The notes: generated by a model from the sequence alone, not told the origin. 64,000 nt of DNA from Croceifilum oryzae (GCF_030814315.1 NZ_JAUSUV010000002.1:1-64000); one strand, 5' to 3'; counted from the first letter of the stretch, positions 9,382 to 17,446 are shown. Numbers and translations are program-made.

Positions 9382-9427
9382 GAGTAAATGTAGAATAGGA
9401 TAAAGGTTGTTATTCTATCATTTACTC
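9382..9427. repeat. Imperfect 16-17-bp inverted repeat upstream of the flavodoxin-fold gene
   Basis: GAGTAAATGTAGAATA (9382-9397) and TATTCTATCATTTACTC (9411-9427) pair along their whole length with a single bulged base; the loop is 13 bases. No T-run follows, so this is more like an operator or structured leader than a simple terminator. It lies 61 bases before the next start codon and about 94 bases after the preceding stop. Confidence 0.6.
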
Positions 9428-9488
9428 CTATACGAACAAGTTTTCTCAAATTCCTCGTACTACTGATCCTCTTATAAGGGGAGGATAT

Positions 9489-10133
9489 ATGGGTACGGTT
9501 TTTATTTTTCATGCACTTTCTTCCTTTGAACGATCGGAGTCTGTTGAAAAGGTGCTTCACAAATTTTTGGAGACATATCAGCTTGCATGCCCTGAAGATC
9601 GATTTATTTGGGGTCCTTCCACTTCTTCTGTAGTACACTCGCATGTTCTCCTTCAGTCAATTCCGCACACCACAGATCAACCTGTTCACTTACTTGATCA
9701 AAAATCAGATGAATGGATTCATTCGTTTTTAGAAGCAGATCGCTATCTTTTTGTGACAGATGAAAATCATGTCGATCTCCAAGCGAGTTTGATTAAGCTT
9801 GGCTCGGCTATTCACGGCTTTTTTCAGGACGAACAACAAATTCAAAACTACTTTTCTAGGCGAGAAGTTGTCCATATTACAACTGGAGATCGTTATTACA
9901 TTGATCCATTTCAAGAACCGTACATGGAATCTAAAATGGATAATGCGTTATGGCGTTTTTTGCAACTAGTAGGCTTCACAAAATATGAAGCGATTACCAT
10001 TTGGAATGTTGCGGATGAGGAAGAAGCGTATATCAGCTTGTATCAAGCGATTGAGCATGCTAAAACAGTTGCCCTTTCTTTTGCGTGGGAAGGTCGCGTT
10101 TTAGAGCGTAGGTTCGGATTTCAATGGTTGTAG
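9489..10133 (+). CDS. Divergent AzoR-like (flavodoxin-fold) protein
   Basis: A 214-residue soluble protein. The order VFIFHALSSFERSESVEKVLHKFLETY (strand 1 and helix 1), EADRYLFVTDENHVDLQASL, a basic strand REVVHITTGDRYYI, then ALWRFLQLVGFTKYEAITIWN and a C-terminal helix parallels FMN-dependent NADH:quinone oxidoreductases/azoreductases (AzoR), especially the segment before the last strand. The usual flavin-contact string (PMYNF in AzoR) is replaced by TDENHVD, so flavin binding and activity are doubtful. It could be a degenerate or re-purposed family member. Start ATG 9489 has a strong site (GGGGAGGAT). The upstream palindrome suggests its own regulation. The family assignment rests on fold-level pattern only. 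Confidence 0.45.
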   Translation: MGTVFIFHALSSFERSESVEKVLHKFLETYQLACPEDRFIWGPSTSSVVHSHVLLQSIPHTTDQPVHLLDQKSDEWIHSFLEADRYLFVTDENHVDLQASLIKLGSAIHGFFQDEQQIQNYFSRREVVHITTGDRYYIDPFQEPYMESKMDNALWRFLQLVGFTKYEAITIWNVADEEEAYISLYQAIEHAKTVALSFAWEGRVLERRFGFQWL

Positions 10134-10137
10134 GTAG

Positions 10138-10323
10138 GTGTGTAGTTGTGAAAAGGGTTTGAGGGGGTCTTTTGACTTGGGTTACGTGTTAGATGTATCT
10201 CAGTGTATGGCTATACAGGATTTGCTGGAGATTCAGTCTGGAAAGATTTCGTTGGAAGAGTTTAAAGAGAAGTGGTCTGAGTACGTCATGGATGATAGAA
10301 AGTCAGAGCGTAGTTTATGGTAA
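10138..10323 (+). CDS. Small hypothetical protein
   Basis: A short acidic open frame four bases after the flavodoxin-fold gene and ending three bases before a terminator, so it is probably the second gene of that transcript. The full frame gives 61 residues from GTG 10138. A better start may be TTG 10177, eight bases after AGGGGGT, giving a 48-residue product (GYVLDVSQCMAIQDLLEIQ, then KISLEEFKEKWSEYV). Predicted all-helical; no family recognised. The fit between stop codon and terminator supports it being real. Confidence 0.45.
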   Translation: MCSCEKGLRGSFDLGYVLDVSQCMAIQDLLEIQSGKISLEEFKEKWSEYVMDDRKSERSLW

Positions 10324-10325
10324 AG

Positions 10326-10363
10326 AAAGCTACTGGATCCCAGGGATGATCCAGTAGCTTTTA
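10326..10363. terminator. Bidirectional terminator
   Basis: AAAGCTACTGGATC (10326-10339) pairs perfectly with GATCCAGTAGCTTT (10348-10361). It overlaps the stop codon of the convergent zinc-ribbon gene. Confidence 0.85.
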
Positions 10364-10513
10364 ATTTGCATTCTTTTTATGTGATTGATCTTTTAGCTCG
10401 TGTAAACACTTCTGACAAACTAATTGATTCGAACCGTTCATATACGTGCGGGCTTCGTATTTCGCCGTTGAGTGCCCACATTGTTCGCACAAGTACATAT
10501 AATTTTTCATCAT
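10361..10513 (-). CDS. Small zinc-ribbon protein
   Basis: A 50-residue protein from ATG 10513, chosen because AGAGG lies just upstream; a longer reading to 10564 has no ribosome site. It contains two CxxC knuckles, Cys9-x2-Cys12 (CEQCG) and Cys33-x2-Cys36 (CQKC), 20 residues apart, which should bind one zinc as a minimal ribbon, with a Lys/His-rich tail. No membrane or catalytic features. Function unknown; such mini-ribbons are common in Bacillales and often bind nucleic acid or a partner protein. The upstream stretch 10514-10687 is A+T-rich without another gene. Confidence 0.6.
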   Translation of the reverse strand: MMKNYMYLCEQCGHSTAKYEARTYMNGSNQLVCQKCLHELKDQSHKKNAN

Positions 10514-10687
10514 GAATTCCTCTCTTTCCCAATAGATATTTTGTAAATCAAAAATGTTTTTCAAACAGGATGGATAGCCGGACAGGTAAGATGATATATA
10601 TCATTATATACCCTAGTATATACATAGTAAACAGGTGGATCATGGAAATAGGAGAAGCGGCGTTAAGGCTTGTATTGAAATAAAAAA

Positions 10688-10716
10688 TTGTCAAAATGGA
10701 ATTGATTTGCTCTAAT
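10688..10716 (+). promoter_or_regulatory. Likely sigma-A promoter of the M24 peptidase gene
   Basis: TTGTCA (10688-10693), exactly 17 bases, TCTAAT (10711-10716), 38 bases before the start codon. Confidence 0.55.
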
Positions 10717-10754
10717 GAAAGGGTAAGCATTTTAACGTGAAGGAATGAAAGCAG

Positions 10755-11861
10755 ATGAATCTTCGAATAGGTAAACTTCAAAACTGGTTACAAGAACAAC
10801 GTATTGATTTTGCTTTTATTAATCATTCGCGAAATATCTACTATCTAACTGGCTTTGACTCAGAGCCCCACGAGAGACTATTAGGACTCGTAATTCCAGC
10901 ACTTCATGATCCGATCTTAATTTGTCCAAAGCTAGATCAAGCTGCCGCTCAGCAATCAGGTTGGAGTGGAGAAATCATTAGCTATGATGATACGCAGGAT
11001 CCTTGGCTCATTCTTCAAGATTCTTTGTCAGAGAAATCCTTTACTCAGCCGGCTATGAAAGTGGCGATCGAGGTGGATTCAATCTCATACTCACGTGCTC
11101 TGCGAGTGCAATCTCTCGGAGGAGAGATATCGTTTACGGATATTGAGAAACAAATGAACTTGATGCGCCAAGTGAAAGACGATCAAGAGCTACAAATTTT
11201 GAAAGAAGCGGCTAAGTTGGCTGATCTAGGTGTTGAAATAGGAGTGAAGGCGCTTCAAGTAGGAATCACCGAAACAGAAGTCGTTGCCAAAATCGAGTAT
11301 GAGCTAAAGAAACAAGGAATTCAGGGCATGTCTTTCGATACGATGGTTCTATTTGGGGAGAAATCCGCCTTGCCACACGGAACACCCGGAGACCGGAAAC
11401 TGAAAGAAGGAGACCTGGTTTTGTTTGATCTAGGAGTCGTGCGGCAGGGGTATTGCTCTGACATTACCCGTACCATCGCATTCGGTTCTATCACCCCCGA
11501 ACAAGAGCGAATCTATCAAACTGTTTTGGAGGCAGAATTGACTGCTATTAATCGAGTAAAAGCTGGCGTTCCATTAGGTGAAATCGATCGTGCTGCACGT
11601 GATGTCATTCGCGAAGCAGGATACGGTGACTACTTCCCACATCGCATTGGCCATGGACTCGGAATGAGCGTTCATGAATTCCCTTCGATTACCGAAACCA
11701 ATGAAGACTTATTAGTAGAAGGCTTCGTGTTTACGATTGAACCTGGAATCTACCTACCTAATGTAGGTGGTGTGCGGATCGAGGATGATATAGTAGTTGG
11801 AGCGGATGGTCCTGTCGTTTTAACAGGCTTTCCAAAAGAATTATTGATCGTAGAGAAGTAA
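10755..11861 (+). CDS. Xaa-Pro aminopeptidase family (M24B) metallopeptidase
   Basis: A 368-residue cytosolic dimetal peptidase that removes N-terminal residues preceding proline. The N-terminal creatinase-like domain (residues 1-135, with NIYYLTGF) is followed by the pita-bread catalytic domain. All five metal ligands are visible: Asp225 (LFDLGVV), Asp236 (CSDITRT), His300 (HRIGHGLG), Glu329 (TIEPGIY) and Glu343 (VRIEDD). HGTPGDR (208-214) supplies the conserved histidine near the active site. It is close to Bacillus YqhT/PapA in length and layout, but in those genomes the gene lies next to efp, which is not seen here. Single-gene transcript with its own promoter and terminator. Confidence 0.92.
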   Translation: MNLRIGKLQNWLQEQRIDFAFINHSRNIYYLTGFDSEPHERLLGLVIPALHDPILICPKLDQAAAQQSGWSGEIISYDDTQDPWLILQDSLSEKSFTQPAMKVAIEVDSISYSRALRVQSLGGEISFTDIEKQMNLMRQVKDDQELQILKEAAKLADLGVEIGVKALQVGITETEVVAKIEYELKKQGIQGMSFDTMVLFGEKSALPHGTPGDRKLKEGDLVLFDLGVVRQGYCSDITRTIAFGSITPEQERIYQTVLEAELTAINRVKAGVPLGEIDRAARDVIREAGYGDYFPHRIGHGLGMSVHEFPSITETNEDLLVEGFVFTIEPGIYLPNVGGVRIEDDIVVGADGPVVLTGFPKELLIVEK

Positions 11862-11873
11862 GAAAACGAAGAT

Positions 11874-11925
11874 AAATGTGCTTATATTGTCTCGTATCAC
11901 AGATGAATATAAGCACATATTTTTA
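11874..11925 (+). terminator. Rho-independent terminator after the M24 peptidase gene
   Basis: AATGTGCTTATATT (11875-11888) pairs with AATATAAGCACAT (11906-11918), followed by ATTTTTATTT. Confidence 0.8.
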
Positions 11926-12009
11926 TTTGTAAATTGTCCGAATAAACAGGGATTTAGCCTCTCGGTTGGCGAATTGTAAAAGGATGGGTAAAGATGAAGG
12001 AGAGAGAAT

Positions 12010-12729
12010 ATGAAACATACAGAGATATCTTATGAAGCATTGGTAGACGATTTTGTCAAAGGCTGGTCCTATTGTCGATTTGTATCCGAGTCTCGCTTAG
12101 ATAAGTTGGGACCGATGAACCATATTGTATTCGGGTCTCCTGTTTGTAATCGAACGAATGAATTTTTTGTCACACATTCCAATTTAGTAGAAGGGATAGA
12201 AATGCTTCATTCGAGCCATTTCTATGATCCACATCGACTGACTGTTTTTGAACAAGGAGAGGGGTTTGATTTCGAAGCATTTACAAAACAATATGGTTAC
12301 ACCATTAAATATAAAGAGTACTTAATGACTTTAGATCTATCTTCTATGAATGAACCAAAATCGGATTTAGTCAGCCTCATCCGAGAGCCTCGTGAAGTCT
12401 TATTGGTGAATGATAGTTTCCAAAAAGAGATTGTGGATCCTGAGAGAATTGAGGATAAGCAATTGTTTACTTATTATGTAGAAAAAAATCGCCCGGTTAC
12501 ACATGGACGTTTTTCCTTAATTGGCGATACGGCGTGTCTGGATCATGTGATTACACTGGAGGAGTACCGAGGAAAGGGGCTCGCCAAGGCACTATGTAAG
12601 ACGATGTTGATGGATGCCAAAGACTTTGGGGCTCAGACGAGTGTTTTAGCGGCTAGTTTGACAGGTTATCCTCTCTATGTTTCCTTAGGTTATCGAGAGG
12701 TAGCAAATATGTATATTTTTGAAAAATAA
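12010..12729 (+). CDS. GNAT-family N-acetyltransferase
   Basis: A 239-residue protein with a C-terminal GNAT domain: LDHVITLEEYRGKGLAKALC (beta4 and the acetyl-CoA pyrophosphate loop RGKGLA, about 188-193), then helix, LAASLTGYPLYVSLGYREV (the usual late Leu-Tyr-x-x-Leu-Gly-Tyr), ending MYIFEK. The N-terminal 120 residues resemble the divergent first half of two-domain GNATs and include an F-x-V-x-E-S-like start (WSYCRFVSESRLDKLG). Substrate unknown. Start ATG 12010 has AAGGAGAG six bases upstream. It is a single gene between a terminator and the yqeG cluster. Confidence 0.8.
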   Translation: MKHTEISYEALVDDFVKGWSYCRFVSESRLDKLGPMNHIVFGSPVCNRTNEFFVTHSNLVEGIEMLHSSHFYDPHRLTVFEQGEGFDFEAFTKQYGYTIKYKEYLMTLDLSSMNEPKSDLVSLIREPREVLLVNDSFQKEIVDPERIEDKQLFTYYVEKNRPVTHGRFSLIGDTACLDHVITLEEYRGKGLAKALCKTMLMDAKDFGAQTSVLAASLTGYPLYVSLGYREVANMYIFEK

Positions 12730-12857
12730 GTGTTTTGTCAACCTACCGGGTAAGTCTTTGCGTCATCTTTTACAGGTGTGTTATAGTTATGCCAAAAAGA
12801 CTTGTAGGGGCATTGTTGATCCTACTTGTTTGCTACAGATTGGACGGGATGTGAAGT

Positions 12858-13364
12858 ATGTTTCGTCAATTAGTACCGTATTCTTATGTTCCTTCGATTT
12901 ACCATATTAATGTGGAGGAATTAAGAGGGCATGGCGTAAAAGGGATGATTTTTGATCTGGATAATACGCTAGTTGAGTCAGATCGTCCAGATGCTACTCC
13001 GGAATTATTAGTTTGGTTAAAAGAAATAACAGAACAAGGCATTCAAGTGATCATTGTGTCTAACAATAATCATGTACGAGTGCGAAAGTTTGCTGAGCCG
13101 CTAGCTATTCCGTTTATTTATGCTGCACGAAAACCTTTTTCTAGGGCATTTGTAAAGGCGTTATCGTTGCTCAATACAAAGCGGCATGAAACGGTCGTTG
13201 TAGGGGATCAATTGCTAACGGATGTGTTAGGTGGAAATCGAATGGGATTGAAGACCATTTTAGTCGTCCCTGTGTCAAAGCGTGAAGGTTTCTTCACTAA
13301 AGTGAATCGCTTAATTGAACGAGGCGCATTTCGCTGGATGAGGAAACGTGGTTATCTAGGTTAG
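12858..13364 (+). CDS. yqeG: YqeG-family HAD-IIIA phosphatase
   Basis: A 168-residue haloacid dehalogenase-like hydrolase. The catalytic motif I is DLDNTLVESD (nucleophile Asp, about residue 34), motif II IIVSNN, motif III Lys in YAARKPFSR and motif IV VVGDQLLTDV. It opens FRQLVPYSYVPSIYHIN, a typical YqeG beginning. The family is a mitochondrial PGP phosphatase (Gep4)-like clade; in Bacillales the physiological substrate is unsettled. It is followed 11 bases later by yqeH, as in Bacillus subtilis, where the genes start a cluster of ribosome- and metabolism-linked functions. The 128 bases before it carry no further gene. Confidence 0.92.
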   Translation: MFRQLVPYSYVPSIYHINVEELRGHGVKGMIFDLDNTLVESDRPDATPELLVWLKEITEQGIQVIIVSNNNHVRVRKFAEPLAIPFIYAARKPFSRAFVKALSLLNTKRHETVVVGDQLLTDVLGGNRMGLKTILVVPVSKREGFFTKVNRLIERGAFRWMRKRGYLG

Positions 13365-13375
13365 GAGGAACTTCG

Positions 13376-14482
13376 TTGATCGAGACAGAACAGCATCATT
13401 GTGAAGGTTGTGGGGTGCGCATCCAGACGGAAGATGAAAGCCGTCCTGGTTATGCGCCTTCTTCTGCGTTAAAAAGAGAACATATTGTGTGTAAGCGTTG
13501 CTATCGAATTCGTCATTATAACGATATTGCGCCAGTTGATCAGGATCCAGATGTCTATTTACAAAAGTTACAGGAGATCGCACACACGGACAGTTTAGTG
13601 GTACTGGTAGTGGATATCTTTGACTTAGCGGGTAGTTGGATTCAAGGGATTCATCGCCATATTGGGAATAATCCGCTCCTATTATTAGCGAATAAAATTG
13701 ATCTATTTCCCAAGTCTGTTAAGTGGGGGCGATTAAAAGATTGGGTGCGTGCAACTGCGAAAGAGCTGGGTGTAGACCCAATTGAAATTGCGCTAACTTC
13801 GGCTGCTAAGGGAGAATATTTCCGTCAAACGGTGGAAGCGATTGAACATCATCGAAAAGGAAGAGATGTCTACATTATCGGTGTGACGAATGTAGGGAAA
13901 TCTACTTTTGTGAATCGGTTGTTGAAAGAATTTGGCGAAGAAGAGGAGTATATTACGACTTCTCCGTACCCAGGTACGACGCTAGACTCGATCTATATTC
14001 CATTAGAAGATGGAAAAGCGATTATCGATACTCCCGGAATCGTGCGGAAAGATCGAATGAGTGAGTGGGTGACACCGAAAGAGCTACAGATCGTGATGCC
14101 TCAATCGGGAATTAAGCCGAAGGTATTCCAACTAAATGAGCAACAAACGTTGTTCTTTGGTGGGTTAGTACGATTTGATTTCTTGGAAGGAGAGAAACAA
14201 TCATTTGTGACGTACCTTTCGAATCGACTGTATATTCACCGGACAAAATTGGAAAAGGCAGATGAAATTCAAACCAAGCATCGCGGGAGTATTCTTACTC
14301 CTCCGGAAGATCCGGCTCAACTTCCTAAATGGCGGAAGCATCGAATTCAGCTAAATGGGAAGGAAAAGCAGGATATCGTGATTGCGGGATTGGGTTGGAT
14401 TGCTTGTGGACAAGATCGGGCTGTGATTGATGTCTGGGCTCCGGAAGGTGTACAGGTGGGGATTCGACCGGCGATTATCTAA
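13376..14482 (+). CDS. yqeH: Ribosome biogenesis GTPase YqeH (circularly permuted)
   Basis: A 368-residue GTPase needed for 30S subunit assembly. A treble-clef zinc finger comes first (Cys9, Cys12, Cys39, Cys42; CEGCG and CKRC), followed by a circularly permuted G domain in which G4 (NKID, 106-109) and G5 (TSAAKG) precede G1 (GVTNVGKST, 169-177), G2 and G3 (DTPG, 218-221). This order is the family's hallmark. The C-terminal 110 residues form the TRAP-like RNA-binding region. Start is TTG 13376 behind GGAGGAAC. Same transcript as yqeG; the downstream 200 bases hold a hairpin repeat before aroE. Confidence 0.95.
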   Translation: MIETEQHHCEGCGVRIQTEDESRPGYAPSSALKREHIVCKRCYRIRHYNDIAPVDQDPDVYLQKLQEIAHTDSLVVLVVDIFDLAGSWIQGIHRHIGNNPLLLLANKIDLFPKSVKWGRLKDWVRATAKELGVDPIEIALTSAAKGEYFRQTVEAIEHHRKGRDVYIIGVTNVGKSTFVNRLLKEFGEEEEYITTSPYPGTTLDSIYIPLEDGKAIIDTPGIVRKDRMSEWVTPKELQIVMPQSGIKPKVFQLNEQQTLFFGGLVRFDFLEGEKQSFVTYLSNRLYIHRTKLEKADEIQTKHRGSILTPPEDPAQLPKWRKHRIQLNGKEKQDIVIAGLGWIACGQDRAVIDVWAPEGVQVGIRPAII

Positions 14483-14561
14483 GTCGTGGGTGATAGGAGA
14501 GTTTCTGTTTGATCACTACTTAACAAAGTTGTTAATAAACAGATGTTTGAAGGTGGCTCGG

Positions 14562-14614
14562 GGCAATGTATCTGACCACAGCTCACTAACCTCGCAGTGA
14601 TCAGATACATTGCC
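14562..14614. repeat. Hairpin repeat (copy 1 of a dispersed element)
   Basis: Arms GGCAATGTATCTGACCAC (14562-14579) and GTGATCAGATACATTGCC (14597-14614) pair over 18 bases with one GT wobble; the loop is 17 bases. The right arm and loop recur at 51501-51535 with about four mismatches in 35. There is no T-run, so it is not an ordinary terminator. It sits between yqeH and aroE. Confidence 0.7.
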
Positions 14615-14692
14615 TCCTATCCCATGTTCATTTATTTGTTCATGATCAGGAAACTTGTTTAAAAACTTTGATTTAACAGAGGGGTGAAGAGG

Positions 14693-15529
14693 TTGAGATT
14701 GGGGCTGATTGGGGATCCGGTGGGTCATTCTCGTTCGCCGCAGATGATGCGTGCGGCATTTGCTCATATGGGTTTGGATGCTAGTTATGAAGCGATAACG
14801 GTATCGAAAGAGGCATTATATCTGGATCTTGGTCAAGATCCAGTTGGGGATTGGGATGGTTTTAATGTGACGATTCCTCATAAAATCGGGATCATGGATT
14901 TAGTGGATGATTTAGATGAGTCTGCGCGGACGATTGGTGCGGTGAATACGGTGGTTGTGCGAGATCGGAAGCGAATTGGATATAATACAGATGGAGTGGG
15001 ATATCTTCGTTCATTGGAACAAGAGACGGGGATATCCGTAGATGGCCAATCTGTTGTGATATTAGGGGCAGGTGGAGCGGCACGAGCTGTGGCGACGATC
15101 TTGGCTAAAGAGGGTGTTTCCCAGATCCAGATCTTGAATCGTACTCATTCTCGAGCGGAGGAGCTGGCTAGTCGTCTAGGACGATGGACTACAGCAAAAG
15201 CGTGTTCATTGGAAGATGGAAAAAAAGCCATCAGTCAAGCTACCTTGCTAATTAATACCACGTCAATCGGGATGTATCCAAATGTGGATCAACTACCCAT
15301 TCCAGAAGAATGGATTTCTCCGCATCTGTTAGTAAGTGATCTAATATACAATCCCAAAGAAACCCTCTTAATCCAAAAGGCACGTCAAAAGGGTTGTGAA
15401 GTTCACTATGGGCTAGGGATGCTTGTCCATCAAGCGGCATACGCACTCGAGCTATGGACAGGTCAAAAAGCCCCCGTTGATGTGATGAGAAGTGCATTGG
15501 AAGAATCACTGATTGTGCAAAATACATAA
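14693..15529 (+). CDS. aroE: Shikimate dehydrogenase (NADP)
   Basis: Reduces 3-dehydroshikimate to shikimate, step four of aromatic amino acid synthesis. The substrate-binding N-domain has GDPVGHSRSPQMM (the conserved Ser-x-Ser-Pro) and NVTIPHK with the catalytic lysine. The NADP domain has VVILGAGGAARAV and, after the second strand, NRTHSRAEEL, where Arg favours NADP. The C-terminal motif GLGMLVHQAAYALELWTG is present. TTG 14693 is taken as start because AGAGGGG (14678-14684) is at ideal spacing; GTG 14684 would add three residues (281 total). Part of the yqeG-nadD cluster. In Bacillus a small RNA-binding gene (yqeI/yhbY) follows; here only 53 bases separate aroE from nadD. Confidence 0.95.
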   Translation: MRLGLIGDPVGHSRSPQMMRAAFAHMGLDASYEAITVSKEALYLDLGQDPVGDWDGFNVTIPHKIGIMDLVDDLDESARTIGAVNTVVVRDRKRIGYNTDGVGYLRSLEQETGISVDGQSVVILGAGGAARAVATILAKEGVSQIQILNRTHSRAEELASRLGRWTTAKACSLEDGKKAISQATLLINTTSIGMYPNVDQLPIPEEWISPHLLVSDLIYNPKETLLIQKARQKGCEVHYGLGMLVHQAAYALELWTGQKAPVDVMRSALEESLIVQNT

Positions 15530-15582
15530 AAACAAGTTGTTGGATTAACAAACCCGACACAAGAACAAACGAGGTGGCATCG

Positions 15583-16167
15583 ATGCGAATGGGTATCATG
15601 GGCGGAACCTTTGATCCGATACATCATGGACATCTTTTAATCGCTGAACAAGCGAGAGAAGGAATGAACTTAGACCAAGTATGGTTTATCCCTGCGGGTG
15701 ATCCACCTCACAAGAGGCATAAAACCATTACTCCCGCAAAGCATCGCCTACATATGGTACAGTTAGCAACCGAAGACCATCCATGTTTTCAAGTGAAAGA
15801 CATCGAAATCAAGAGGTCAGGTCCATCTTACACTCTATTGACCATTCAGGAGCTTACGAAACAATATCCGGATGCCCAATTTTTTCTGATAATGGGTGAG
15901 GATATGGTGAAAAATTTACCGGAGTGGTATAAAATAGAGGAAATACTACAATATGTGCAGATTATTGGACTACATCGACCAGGCACGAAGGCAGACGATA
16001 TACCAAACTATGTAGATAAACATGTTTGTTGGATAGAGGATGCGGTTGAAATTAGATTATCTTCTACTTTTGTTCAAAAACAAGTGCGTTTGGGAAAATC
16101 AATTCGTTACATGGTACCTGATTTGGTGGACCAGTATATAAAGGAGCAAGGCTTGTATGGATCTTGA
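15583..16167 (+). CDS. nadD: Nicotinate-mononucleotide adenylyltransferase
   Basis: Transfers AMP from ATP to nicotinate mononucleotide, giving deamido-NAD. The nucleotidyltransferase signature GGTFDPIHHGHL (residues 6-17, with the HxxH-type dyad) and the late SSTFVQKQVRLGKS motif (the ISSTxIR equivalent) are present; PAGDPPHK contacts the substrate. ATG 15583 is selected because GAGGTGG (15571-15577) lies five bases upstream; an upstream GTG at 15574 falls inside that site. The product is 194 residues, normal length. Its 3' end overlaps yqeK by 11 bases, indicating translational coupling. Confidence 0.95.
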   Translation: MRMGIMGGTFDPIHHGHLLIAEQAREGMNLDQVWFIPAGDPPHKRHKTITPAKHRLHMVQLATEDHPCFQVKDIEIKRSGPSYTLLTIQELTKQYPDAQFFLIMGEDMVKNLPEWYKIEEILQYVQIIGLHRPGTKADDIPNYVDKHVCWIEDAVEIRLSSTFVQKQVRLGKSIRYMVPDLVDQYIKEQGLYGS

Positions 16168-16747
16168 TGTTTTATTGCAAGCTACTAAAAAGCAGTTAAA
16201 ACCAGAACGCTATGAGCATACTTTGCGTGTAGTGGATACCGCAGTCGAATTGGCCAAGCGGTTTGGTGCAGATCCATTTAAAGCAGAGGTTGCCTCCATT
16301 CTCCACGACTATTGTAAGTTTTGGTCTCGTGAACAGCTAACGGAATGGATCAAGCGGTGCCAGTTACCACCGGACCTCCTTCAATATCATAAGGAGATTT
16401 GGCATGCTCCTGTTGGTGCAGAAGTGGCCCGAGAAGAATTTGGTATAGTGGATGAAGATATTTTGCAATCGATTCGATCACACACGGTTGGAAGGCCTAG
16501 TATGTCAATACTAGAAAAAGTGGTGTATTTGGCTGATTACATCGAGCCGGGAAGAAAATTTCCGGGGGTAGATGAAGTGCGTAGATTGGCCGAGATCGAT
16601 TTAGATGTAGCTGTGTTACAAGCAATGGAAAATACGATACTATTTTTACAATCACAAAAACAACCGATCTATCCACTGGCGATTGCCGCTCGTGATGAGT
16701 TGAAACGAATGTTGTCTGGAAAGAGACTAAGGGAGGAATCTGTTTGA
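16157..16747 (+). CDS. yqeK: HD-domain phosphohydrolase YqeK (bis-nucleoside tetraphosphatase)
   Basis: A 196-residue HD-domain protein. Characterised YqeK enzymes cleave Ap4A symmetrically into two ADP. Metal-binding residues of the HD fold are seen as YEHTLRV (His20), ILHDYCK (His-Asp), HKEIWHAPVGA and, later, HTVGRPSM. The sequence YLADYIEPGRKFPGVDEVR is also characteristic of the family. It overlaps nadD upstream and, by four bases, rsfS downstream, so the three are translationally coupled, as in Bacillus. Confidence 0.93.
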   Translation: MDLDVLLQATKKQLKPERYEHTLRVVDTAVELAKRFGADPFKAEVASILHDYCKFWSREQLTEWIKRCQLPPDLLQYHKEIWHAPVGAEVAREEFGIVDEDILQSIRSHTVGRPSMSILEKVVYLADYIEPGRKFPGVDEVRRLAEIDLDVAVLQAMENTILFLQSQKQPIYPLAIAARDELKRMLSGKRLREESV

Positions 16748-17088
16748 ATTTGTTGCATCTAGCACAACTAGCAGCCACAGTTGCTGAGGAAAAAAAAGCG
16801 CATGGTGTTACCATATTGGATATTCGCGGTCTTTCTGTGTTTGCTGACTACTTTGTGGTCTGCCACGGTAACTCTCAAACTCAAGTTCAAGCAATTGTAA
16901 CGGGCATAAAAGAAAAAATGAATGAAGAAGGAATTCAAATCCGTGGAGTCGAGGGATTCCAAGATGCACGCTGGGTGCTTGTTGACCTTGGTGACGTAGT
17001 GGTTCATGTGTTTCACCGAGACGAAAGGGATTTCTACGATCTCGAACGCCTCTGGGGAGATGCGCCAAAAATCGATCTAGCTCAATAA
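16744..17088 (+). CDS. rsfS: Ribosomal silencing factor RsfS
   Basis: A 114-residue RsfS/YbeB protein that binds ribosomal protein uL14 and blocks subunit joining during starvation. Signature regions VTILDIRGLSVFADYFVVC, RGVEGFQDARWVLVDLGDVV and VHVFHRDERDFYDLERLWGD are present and cover the complete family domain. Start is TTG 16744, inside TTGA, sharing bases with the yqeK stop; GGGAGGAA lies just upstream. Last gene of the cluster; the methyltransferase yqeM and comER that follow in Bacillus are absent, and a leuS T-box comes next. Confidence 0.95.
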   Translation: MNLLHLAQLAATVAEEKKAHGVTILDIRGLSVFADYFVVCHGNSQTQVQAIVTGIKEKMNEEGIQIRGVEGFQDARWVLVDLGDVVVHVFHRDERDFYDLERLWGDAPKIDLAQ

Positions 17089-17106
17089 TCTTGTGGGCGA
17101 AGTAGA

Positions 17107-17135
17107 TTGACAATCCGAGTAAGGTTGCCTATAAT
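17107..17135 (+). promoter_or_regulatory. Consensus sigma-A promoter of the leuS T-box transcript
   Basis: TTGACA (17107-17112), exactly 17 bases, TATAAT (17130-17135): a perfect match to the vegetative consensus, directly before the T-box leader. Confidence 0.9.
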
Positions 17136-17139
17136 GGCA

Positions 17140-17416
17140 AATAACTATTTATAGACGAAGGCTATGATAAAGAGTAGTAGTAGGACCGTTTGCGTTTTAG
17201 AGAATTGGCGGTTGGTGCAAGCCAATATGCAAACTCTTATGAACTCGCTTTATCGCTCTGTAAGTGAATGTAAGTAGCTTATGGCGTTTTGTCCGCGTTA
17301 CGGATTAATGGAGTGAGGATTATTTTGTAATCCTAACTAGGGTGGTACCGCGAGAAGAGATCAAACCTCTCGTCCCTAGCTTGTGTTCAAGCTAAGGACG
17401 AGAGGTTTTTTGGTGC
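17140..17416 (+). ncRNA. T-box leader riboswitch (leucine) of leuS
   Basis: The T-box sequence AGGGTGGTACCGCG (17339-17352) is intact. Upstream is stem I with the AGAGAA...TTGGTGCAAGCCAA apical features, and a probable specifier CTC (17244-17246) in the context GAACTCGC, a leucine codon matching the downstream gene. The terminator is AACCTCTCGTCC (about 17364-17375) against GGACGAGAGGTT (17397-17408) with a T-run; the antiterminator would pair the T-box with the 5' arm. Uncharged tRNA-Leu should stabilise read-through into leuS. Confidence 0.93.
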
Positions 17417-17446
17417 AGAAAGAATTCATGAGGAGGACTTGAAAAC

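Noticed and set aside
9294-9644. Minus-strand frame of 116 codons
   Set aside because: Opposes the flavodoxin-fold gene start and covers the palindrome; no ribosome site or protein motif.
10548-10781. 77-codon hydrophobic minus-strand frame
   Set aside because: Overlaps the zinc-ribbon upstream region and the M24 gene start; hydrophobicity follows from A+T-rich DNA.
12719-12910. 63-codon frame overlapping the GNAT end and yqeG start
   Set aside because: It overlaps two well-supported genes in other frames and has no ribosome binding site or domain.
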